The notes under the pieces are model-generated. The model did not search any database. It worked only from the letters and a program-made list of their open reading frames with translations, and was not told the DNA's origin. Both the position numbers and the translations under genes were made by a program. From Clostridia bacterium (lineage in GTDB: Bacteria; Bacillota; Clostridia; Christensenellales; UBA1242), in NCBI GenBank assembly GCA_028704215.1, contig JAQVLJ010000033.1, forward strand, positions 1 through 8,815: 8,815 bases of DNA. Reading direction: 5' to 3'. Shown one piece after another: positions 1 to 7,200 of this stretch. Position 1 is the stretch's first letter, and each line of letters starts with the position of its first letter.

Positions 1-2
1 TA

Positions 3-47
3 ACTTTTGATGAAATACCTTCGTCAATCTTTGTTGGTGAAGAGTGA
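3..47 (+). pseudogene. Upstream in-frame fragment of the Big_2/beta-helix gene, ended by TGA
   Basis: These fourteen sense codons followed by TGA (45-47) lie in the same frame as the large gene that resumes downstream. The residues FVGEE before the stop and EINITNHIPSN after it align without gaps to KYVGDVFEFDVLEYVPNN (residues 679-696 of the downstream frame): the VG, a Glu, an aromatic residue and the Pro all keep their spacing, and the stop falls on Phe. The fragment therefore belongs to the same protein, and its coding sequence must begin upstream of the window. Point mutation, sequencing error and recoding cannot be told apart from this sequence alone. Confidence 0.75.
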
Positions 48-1001
48 GAAATAAATATCACAAACCACATTCCATCAAATTTGGAATATGAAATCACATT
101 ACAAAAAACCAGCGAAACAACCAAATCCAAAACATCTGTAATTTCTATCAATGAAAACAAAATAATGGGTATAAGTGGCGGAAGTGTAAATATTTCTGTT
201 TATGTATCCGGAACATATAGAACAAGTTTTGCACTACAAGTAATTCGATTGGCAGAAAGCATTGATGTTTATCCAAAAGATATTCAAGTAAGCACAGACT
301 CTGTTCTATTGAATTACACTTTGTATCCAATTGATAGCACTTGTGAAGTTATTAATTGGAATATCACCGAATTAGATATTGCGAGTATAAGCGAAAATGT
401 TTTAAATTTTTCAGACTATGGTTTAGTGCATATTACTGGTGTGGTTGATGATGTAAATATGGCAAATATAGAATTTACCATTGAACGAATTTTGCCTTCA
501 TCAGAAAATATATCTCCAACTGAGCAAAACCATGAAATGTATGTTGGTCAGTATCTTCAAATTGCCTTAGAAGATAATATGCAATTTGAATTTGTAAATA
601 ATGAAGAAAATATTTTGGTAAATAATATTAGCACACTATTTTATGCAAACAAATCGGGCAATGCAATAATTAGATGTTTAAAATACAACGATTACAACGT
701 GGTGATAGATATAAATGAAATCAATGTTACAGTATATGATTATATACGAAATATTACTTTGAACGAATCGCAATTTGATTATTACAACGGAGAATACATC
801 ACGGCTGTAAATGAAAACGAATTAAATTATGTGACTTTCCCAACAGAAAATGTAAAAAATGAGGTTACGTTTGAAATTGATTCTTCTATAGCCCAAATCA
901 TAGATAACAATTTGATATTTTATACTGCGGGAACGGTACAGATTAAGGCTACTTCAATAGATGGTAACTGCACGCGTTTGTGGAAAGTAAGATATACAGG
1001 C
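3..1001 (+). repeat. Supra-repeat block 1 (modules A-D) of the Ig-like array
   Basis: This is the first of three diverged copies of a four-module protein block, numbered from TTG 81. Module A runs from upstream of the TGA to about residue 55 and carries the IPSN turn and the ISGG motif (31-34). Module B (about 56-136) has VIRLAESIDVYPKD and TLYPIDST. Module C (about 137-219) is the most diverged and lacks a clear Big_2 core. Module D (about 220-307) has YYNGEYITAVNE and ends in VRYTGG. The copy spans the interrupting stop, which is the best evidence that the stop lies inside the original gene. Boundaries are approximate and come from alignment by eye. Confidence 0.7.
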
Positions 1002-4000
1002 GGTTATGCAATTGATTTTGAACTTAATGTAGCAAACACATTTGAAATAGCAAAGAATTTATCAATCAATATTGAAGTAAACAAATGGATTCCAAGCAAC
1101 ACACAAATAAAAAATATTTCCATACAAACACTCACATCTGATGCTTTGAATTTCATTACGATTACAGGGAACCAAATAACTGCAATTAACGGCGGTATAG
1201 TTCAAGTGCTTGTACGCGTGTCTAATAATTTGACCAAGATTTTGACTATTAATGTAGTAGAAAACATTGAACGCATTGACTTTGGCTTTGATACAAAAAC
1301 CATTACTGATATGACACTGACACTCACTCCGACAATATTGCCCACAACCGCAACAATAAGAAACGTGTATTATGTTGTAGACAAAACTGACATAGCAAGT
1401 GTCAATAATGGCATTCTTACTTTTGTTCGACCTGGAACAATAAATTTGCTTGTATTTAGTGCAGAAAACAGTTCAATAAATGATAGTTGTTTTGTGACTT
1501 GTACGGGAGGGTATCCAACAAGTATCGTTTTGAATTGTTCAGACATTCAACTACTTGTAAATGACACAAAAAATCTTTTTGTGACTTCTTATAGTCCTGC
1601 TTCAGCAAGAATTCCAAGTTTGGAATACAGCATTGTTTCATCTTCTAATAGCAACATTATTAGCATTACTAATGAAGGTAAAATCACTGCCTTGGCAGTT
1701 GGTAACGCACGTATAAAAGTGAGTGTAATTAATTCTTATGGACTAGACATTTCGGCGTACGTATATGTCGAAGTTTTGAGAGAAATTAATTCAATTGATA
1801 TTCAATTTGAAGAAAGTTTAAACATAGTAAATGGAGTATATTTTACAGCCCAAAACAATGTTGACTTTAATATTGTCGCGGCAGATAGTGTTACTAACAA
1901 TTATTCATACTCAATTTCTGACGAATCCATTGCTACTATTGAAAACAAAACGGTTTATTTCAAAAAAAGTGGTCTTGTTACTATTACATTTACTAGCACA
2001 AATAATACTTCTATTAAAAAAGTAGTATCGTTGAGTTACACGAACAATACCTGTATTTCCGCTCAGGTAAATGAAAGTGAATTCACTGTAATTGGTAGCA
2101 CAAAACAATTAACAAAATATGTTGGTGATGTATTTGAGTTTGACGTTTTGGAATATGTACCAAATAATTTGACTTTGCAATTAAGCTTCTTAGAATTAGC
2201 AACCAGTCCAAATGCTAGTGGATTGAGTGTAGCAACAGTAGAAAACAACAAAATTATAATGATGAATGGCGGCAACATAACATATCGTTTGTATATTAAT
2301 AATTGTGTGGTAGGAGAATTTAAATTTGTTGTTATACGCTATGCTACTAATATTAACGTTGCTGAAAATGAAATATATGTTTCAACGCCAGTTTACAACA
2401 TTATCGCAAATGTTTATCCAATAGATAGTTCGGATAAGACTTTGACCTATTCAAGTAGCGATGTAGAAATAGCACAGGTAAATTCGTTTGGTGAAGTACA
2501 ATTTAGTCGAGATGGAATAGTAAATATATTGATAAAAAATGATTTTGCCAACATTCAAAAAACTATCACTATACGCTATACTCGTTCGATAGAAAAAATA
2601 GTACTTAGTGCTGCAAAAACAACTATGGCAGAAAATAGTACCTTGACTTTGACTACACAAGTATATCCATCTGGAATTGAAGGTTATCATATCGAATATT
2701 ATTCGAGTGACGTTAGTATTGCCACTGTTGACAATGCAGGCAAGGTTATTTCAAAAACCAAAGAAGGCGACGTTACCATAACCGCCTATTTGGTAGAAAA
2801 TCACAATGTAACTGCCAGCATTACACTGAGTGTAACTAATTATATAACAAACATTGCCCTTGAACTTGATTCTACTGGCGACAATAGGGGAATTGCAGGA
2901 ATTCGGGTGTTCGGCAGAGAATTTATTGATACAAATAACAATTTTTACAACACTTACCAAATGAACATACTTAGCATAATTCCTAGCGGAGTGGATGCAG
3001 ATCTGATTTGGACATCAAGCAACGCCACTATTGCGACAGTTAATAATACTGGGCTAGTTACTTTTGTATCAGCTGGGGTTGTTACTATTAGAGTTGAACC
3101 ACGAAAACAATTTAATATTGCACGTCCAGTGTATGATAGTTATACTTTTAAAATTGTTGATGGCGTGAATATTTATAATTTTGACCAATTTATGTTGTGT
3201 ATCAAAAATGCAAAAGCGACTGTATTTCAAGACAATGCCATTTTGACTTCAGAATTGATTACAAAATACAATCTTGACCATATCGTAATTACCAAAAATG
3301 TATACGGAAATGGCAATATGTTGTCTTTGACAGGTTTATTAAGTTGGTTCAACAAATTAGTTTTGCAAAGCGACGGCATAGTACTCGACAATTTGACATT
3401 TAGGGGAGAAGAAATGAGAGCAGAAGATTCACTATCTACTCTATCATCAAAAAATGTATTAATGATTATATGGAAGTCAAAAGATATTGTTATAAAAAAT
3501 TGTATATTTGAAAATTCTTGCTCTTTGATACGAGTTTATAACAGTAAAGTTTTGTTAAGTGGCTGTATTTTTAGAAACGCAGGTTTTGCACATGTCATAC
3601 TAAGCCACGAACAAGATACCGCTGAGCAAACAGTAGTAACGACAAAAAATTGTATATTTAAAGATGCATTATTGGCCGCTATCGTGTTTGATTTTGACCA
3701 GTCGAGTGGCGATAGTTATATTTCAAAACTTATTGTTTTGGAGGGCTTATATATTTATAATTTTAGACAACCAAATGAAATGAATGTGGGCACATTGTTG
3801 GCAAACTATGTACCACCAGCATTAAGTAATATTATTACAACAAATATGACTGACATTTTCAGTTTTTATAATGAAATAAAACATACTTTTGAAGGCAAAA
3901 CTTATTACCATTTAGGCATAATTTCTATTGGAGTAAACTATTATCTTGATAGCTATTTGTCAAAAGGTATAGTTGACATGACTCAAATAGATCAACCAAA

Positions 4001-4148
4001 TCCTTATAGAGAGTTTAATGATACAGAGATTAAAGCGGGCGTAACTTTCATTTGGAGAATGTTTACAGTTATGCCAAACAACACCATAATTACACCAAAC
4101 TCGACTTATGACAGCACTGTATATAGCCAAATAAGAGACAATTCATAA
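81..4148 (+). CDS. Giant Big_2-type Ig-like repeat protein with C-terminal beta-helix (5'-interrupted)
   Basis: Not a recognised named gene. The frame of 1355 codons reads as an extracellular modular protein, probably a stalk or adhesin. Residues 1-1027 are about twelve Ig-like modules; the clearest Big_2 signatures are at 838-918 (VYPSG, then YYSSDVSIATVDNAGKV, then GDVTITAY) and 960-1005 (IWTSSNATIATVNNTGLVTF). Residues 1028-1355 form a beta-helix region with NCIF/GCIF rungs. Residue 1 is a TTG codon with no Shine-Dalgarno sequence upstream and no signal peptide after it. The first ATG (165) is no better. Since homology continues upstream past the TGA at 45-47, 81 is simply the first possible start after that stop, and the real N-terminus with its export signal should lie outside the window. 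There is no C-terminal LPxTG motif or membrane segment, so anchoring is unexplained. The stop TAA is 11 bases before the next gene. Coding status is very sure, the family assignment good, and the 5' boundary doubtful. Confidence 0.85.
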   Translation: MEYEITLQKTSETTKSKTSVISINENKIMGISGGSVNISVYVSGTYRTSFALQVIRLAESIDVYPKDIQVSTDSVLLNYTLYPIDSTCEVINWNITELDIASISENVLNFSDYGLVHITGVVDDVNMANIEFTIERILPSSENISPTEQNHEMYVGQYLQIALEDNMQFEFVNNEENILVNNISTLFYANKSGNAIIRCLKYNDYNVVIDINEINVTVYDYIRNITLNESQFDYYNGEYITAVNENELNYVTFPTENVKNEVTFEIDSSIAQIIDNNLIFYTAGTVQIKATSIDGNCTRLWKVRYTGGYAIDFELNVANTFEIAKNLSINIEVNKWIPSNTQIKNISIQTLTSDALNFITITGNQITAINGGIVQVLVRVSNNLTKILTINVVENIERIDFGFDTKTITDMTLTLTPTILPTTATIRNVYYVVDKTDIASVNNGILTFVRPGTINLLVFSAENSSINDSCFVTCTGGYPTSIVLNCSDIQLLVNDTKNLFVTSYSPASARIPSLEYSIVSSSNSNIISITNEGKITALAVGNARIKVSVINSYGLDISAYVYVEVLREINSIDIQFEESLNIVNGVYFTAQNNVDFNIVAADSVTNNYSYSISDESIATIENKTVYFKKSGLVTITFTSTNNTSIKKVVSLSYTNNTCISAQVNESEFTVIGSTKQLTKYVGDVFEFDVLEYVPNNLTLQLSFLELATSPNASGLSVATVENNKIIMMNGGNITYRLYINNCVVGEFKFVVIRYATNINVAENEIYVSTPVYNIIANVYPIDSSDKTLTYSSSDVEIAQVNSFGEVQFSRDGIVNILIKNDFANIQKTITIRYTRSIEKIVLSAAKTTMAENSTLTLTTQVYPSGIEGYHIEYYSSDVSIATVDNAGKVISKTKEGDVTITAYLVENHNVTASITLSVTNYITNIALELDSTGDNRGIAGIRVFGREFIDTNNNFYNTYQMNILSIIPSGVDADLIWTSSNATIATVNNTGLVTFVSAGVVTIRVEPRKQFNIARPVYDSYTFKIVDGVNIYNFDQFMLCIKNAKATVFQDNAILTSELITKYNLDHIVITKNVYGNGNMLSLTGLLSWFNKLVLQSDGIVLDNLTFRGEEMRAEDSLSTLSSKNVLMIIWKSKDIVIKNCIFENSCSLIRVYNSKVLLSGCIFRNAGFAHVILSHEQDTAEQTVVTTKNCIFKDALLAAIVFDFDQSSGDSYISKLIVLEGLYIYNFRQPNEMNVGTLLANYVPPALSNIITTNMTDIFSFYNEIKHTFEGKTYYHLGIISIGVNYYLDSYLSKGIVDMTQIDQPNPYREFNDTEIKAGVTFIWRMFTVMPNNTIITPNSTYDSTVYSQIRDNS
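1002..2045 (+). repeat. Supra-repeat block 2 (modules A-D) of the Ig-like array
   Basis: This second copy covers residues 308-655 of the downstream frame. Module A (308-391) has KWIPSN (335-340) and AINGG (368-372). Module B (392-477) has ERIDFGFD and ends VTCTGGY. Module C (478-565) is a recognisable Big_2 module with ISITNEGKITALAVGNARIKV. Module D (566-653) has VNGVYFTAQNN, matching YNGEYITAVNE of block 1, and ends LSYTNN. The order matches blocks 1 and 3. Divergence is high at the protein level and I saw no long exact DNA repeats, so the duplication looks old. Confidence 0.7.
2046..3161 (+). repeat. Supra-repeat block 3 (modules A-D) of the Ig-like array
   Basis: This third copy covers residues 656-1027. 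Module A (656-751) has KYVGDVFEFDVLEYVPNN and MMNGG (727-731). Module B (752-833) has VIRYATNINVAENEIYVST and NVYPIDSS, very close to block 1 module B, then ends IRYTRS. Module C (834-918) is the most canonical Big_2 module in the gene. Module D (919-1027) is longer, with a loop at about 930-955 before the IIPSG and SSNATIATV core. It leads directly into the beta-helix through KIVDGVNIYNF, so this copy is the membrane-distal or helix-proximal end of the array. Confidence 0.72.
3162..4145 (+). other. C-terminal right-handed beta-helix domain of the Big_2 protein
   Basis: Residues 1028-1355 leave the Ig-like pattern. After the linker GVNIYNFDQF, residues of the type IVITKNVYGNG, LVLQSDGIVLDNLTFRG, DIVIKNCIFENS, KVLLSGCIFRNAG and VVTTKNCIFKDA repeat about every 20-35 residues. 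Stacked Val/Ile strands with Asn-Cys or Gly-Cys turns are the hallmark of pectate-lyase-like parallel beta-helices (Beta_helix family). Such domains commonly bind or cleave polysaccharide, but I see no catalytic constellation that would support enzyme activity. The last 120 residues are rich in Tyr, Asn and Thr and lack clear rungs; they may cap the helix. No sorting signal follows. Confidence 0.72.
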
Positions 4149-4155
4149 AAAGGAG
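4149..4155 (+). promoter_or_regulatory. Ribosome binding site of the MBG/YDG protein gene
   Basis: AAAGGAG lies directly after the TAA of the upstream gene and ends four bases before the ATG at 4160. It is a strong match to the anti-Shine-Dalgarno sequence and fixes that start. Nothing else fits in the 11-base gap, so the second gene most likely depends on transcription from upstream of the first and may be translationally coupled to it. Confidence 0.85.
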
Positions 4156-4159
4156 CGAC

Positions 4160-4270
4160 ATGAAATCAATCAAACGTACTAGTTTAATAGCGTTGGCAGT
4201 AGTGACAATTTTGAGTTGTTTGATTTTTGGTTGTTTCATCAATAAGATATATTCAGTTCAGGCGTCGGCG
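4160..4270 (+). other. Sec signal peptide of the MBG/YDG protein
   Basis: The first residues MKSIKR give a positively charged n-region. A hydrophobic stretch from about residue 9 to 27 follows, then a polar end SVQASA with a good signal peptidase I site after Ala37 (A-S-A), or alternatively after Ala35. Two Cys residues (20 and 25) sit in the hydrophobic core. IFGC resembles a lipobox only weakly, and the A-S-A site is the better reading, so the mature protein should be released by signal peptidase I. Confidence 0.85.
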
Positions 4271-7200
4271 TTTTCAAACTCTGCACTTGAACTAAAACTA
4301 ACTGGTTACAACGGTTATACGCCATTAAGTTATTTTGACAAAATTGAGCAAAGCAAAATTGTAGACAATAAAGACTATTATTATAATTATAAAAATCAAA
4401 AAACAAATCAGTACTACATAGTAGATGCAAATGTTACTAATTTGTTTGGAGCATATAGTACTGGTACATCAGAGTTTGCTCCTTTTGGAGAATATTTGAC
4501 TTTAGCAAATAACAATGTTTTATATGCTTATGCTCGTACAGGTATAGTTACCGAAAGTGGTGCAAAAAACACTGTTACGATATCTTTGAAGCATAATGGG
4601 AATACTGTTTCTCAATACAATACTAGACTGGGCTCAGTCAATAGCAGTGACGTATATTTGCCATATTATTACAAAACAAATGCTATAAAAATATCTGCGG
4701 ACAAAAACATTACCTTTTCATATACAAACAATGACAAATCTAGTCTGCTTTCGCCCGCTCAATTCAAATTATTTGAGCCAAGTGTTGTTTTAAAAACCAT
4801 TATCGATAATGTTACAATTTCTAACACCAATGTTACAGTTCAGCATGGAGGCGTGGTAAAATTGGATGCTACAAACGCTGTGATGGATATTTCATCAAGC
4901 ACGCCACTTGTTTCGTACTTTAAAGAAAAGCACAAAATTGAGTACGAGATTATTCAAGGTGGTGAGATTGCTTACGTAGTCGGAAATTATTTGTATTTTG
5001 AAGGACAAAACTCAGGTTTAGTAAAAATCCGTGCAAAAAGTTTAAAAGACAGCGAATCCAATCAATATGTGTATAGCGATACTGTTACATTTAATTATGT
5101 GAGTCAAAAATCAGATGTAATAACAAACCAAAATTTTGCAAACAGTGCAAATATTATTGGGCAAGGTGAATACTATGTAGGCGAAAATGTTACATTGATT
5201 GCTAGCATGAACCCCGGATACAATTTTGTTTATTGGGAAGTAAATGGCGAAAAGAAATATACAAAAAACATTAGTTTTGAGTGCACAGAAAACAACGATA
5301 TCAAACTATTTTCTACAAAAAATGTAAGTATTGCAAAAATCAATATTAAAGACAAGACTTATGATGGCAACACAAGTGCCGAAATTTTAAATGTCGAAAT
5401 CGATGGATTACTTAGCACACATGATGTTTATTTGAGTGACTTCTACGCGTCATATTATTCATCTTCTGTTGGCACAAAAATTTTGAATATTAGTGATATA
5501 CCAGTGTTAGAAGGTATTGATTCTAAATGGTATGTTTTGTCGTCTGTAATACCAAATATATATGGAAATATTTTGCCTAAACCTTCCACATTACGCATTT
5601 TACCAAGCCAAAAAACTTATGGAGAGGGGGACCCTGTGTATCAAGTAGAAATTAGTGGCTTAATTGGTATAGATAACCTTGATTACCAGATAAATCGTGA
5701 ACAAAATGAAAATGTGGGAAGTTATTTATTGTCTGCCACTGCCAATAATCCGAATTATAACGTTTCTGTGATAGAAAATTATTTGACTATAAACAAAAAG
5801 CAATTGTCTATTCAAAATAAGTTAATCACAAAAGAGTATGATAAAACAACTATAATAAATATTCAACCTAATTTAATAGGAATTGCCTTTAATGACAACA
5901 TTTCTGCTACAATCTATGCCAATTTTAATTCATCAAATGCGGGAACAAATATTCCATTGATAATAGACAGAATAGTGTTGACAGGTACTCACAAAAATAA
6001 TTATACATTACTTTCTAGTGCGATTCCATTTGCGAACGGCAATATTACACGCAAAACAGCAGTGGTTACTATTCAAAACACAAGTAAACAATACGGCGCA
6101 GAAGATCCAACTTATATTTATTCTATTAGTGGAGTTTTGACAGGTGACATTTTGGGAGGAAGAATAACTCGCACTTCTGGAGAAAATGTAGGCACTTATG
6201 ATGTAAAATATGAAGGTAACAACAGTAATTATATTGTTCAAAGCAACACAGCAAAATTAGACATTACAAAAAGACCAGCAACGGTATATGCTTTTGCTTC
6301 AGAAAAAACCTATGGAGACACTGACCCAATATTTACGTATTTGACGTCAGGACTTTTGCCCGGAGATTATTTAAGTGGAAGTATGGTGCGTTCTTCAGGC
6401 GAAAATGCAGGTAAATATAATATTAGTCTTGGAACTTTAAAAAATGACAATTACGAACTTCAATTTTTTGGAAACGAATTGACAATTAAAGAAATGGAAT
6501 TGCAAGGTGAAGTTTCATTTAATTCAAAAGTTTATGATGGAACTTTGTCCTTAAACGGATATACTTGTAATTTTACCAATCTTATTTCGACCGATACAGT
6601 ACAAGTGACAATAGTAGGACACTTACAAAGTAAAGATGTTGGTAATTCAATAAATGTTATTATCGATCAGATAGATTTGAACAATCCAAATTATATTCTA
6701 AATATTGATGACAAATATATAAGCATTACACGCAGAACGGTTGATTTGATTCCTGACGAAAAATCAAAAGTATATGGCCAAAATGACGAGGACATAACCT
6801 ATCAAGCACAAAACATAGTTGACGGAGAAACATTAAATGGCGAATTAGTTCGCTCTGAGGGAGAAATTGTAGGTTCTTACCAAATTTGTCAAGGTAGTAT
6901 AACAAATGAAAACAATCCTAATTACAACATTATTTTTCATAATACTTCTTCATATCTTATAATCAAAAAGCCATTAATTGTACACTCTGTTTCCCAAACA
7001 AAATATTACGGAGACGTTGACCCTATTTGTCTTTTTGAATTAGTTGTAGGATGCCTTGAATTTGATGATGTTATTGCTGATATAATCACTGGCACACCTG
7101 GTAGACAAGAAGGTGAAATGCCAGGCGTATATTCATATACTACTGGCACAGTTAGAACACAAAGTATTAATTATGATGTGGTTTATACGCCTAGTGGCAG

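Noticed and set aside
45..47. TGA read as tryptophan under an alternative genetic code
   Set aside because: Both genes together use TGG for Trp nine times and contain no other in-frame TGA. An AT-rich genome that had reassigned TGA would be expected to use it far more often than TGG. It is not strictly excluded, because the position does favour a hydrophobic residue.
1..80. A frameshift as the cause of the 5' interruption
   Set aside because: The similarity to the later blocks continues in the same frame on both sides of the TGA with identical spacing, so a base substitution explains it and no insertion or deletion is needed.
1332..1355. LPTTA (residues 420-424 of the first gene) as a sortase motif
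   Set aside because: It lies in the middle of an Ig-like module, far from the C-terminus, with no hydrophobic segment or basic tail after it.
1831..2025. Plus-strand frame of 64 codons in another phase
   Set aside because: It sits inside the Big_2 gene, is dominated by Leu, Ile and Lys as an off-frame reading would be, and has no translation signals.
3162..4145. Polysaccharide lyase or hydrolase activity of the beta-helix
   Set aside because: The fold pattern is visible, but I cannot point to a conserved catalytic set of residues, so only the structural class is claimed.
4146..4162. A terminator or promoter between the two genes
   Set aside because: The gap is only 11 bases and is filled by the ribosome binding site; no hairpin with a T-run or paired -35/-10 boxes could be supported around the junction.
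4217..4236. Lipoprotein signal (IFGC, Cys25) in the MBG/YDG protein
   Set aside because: The residue before Gly is Phe, which is poor for a lipobox, the Cys is inside the hydrophobic core, and a good A-S-A signal peptidase I site follows at residues 35-37.
148..6241. Short minus-strand reading frames of 60-79 codons (for example 2451-2690, 4239-4430, 6008-6241)
   Set aside because: All lie opposite well-supported coding sequence, have no ribosome binding site or family resemblance, and have compositions expected from the reverse strand of AT-rich repeats.
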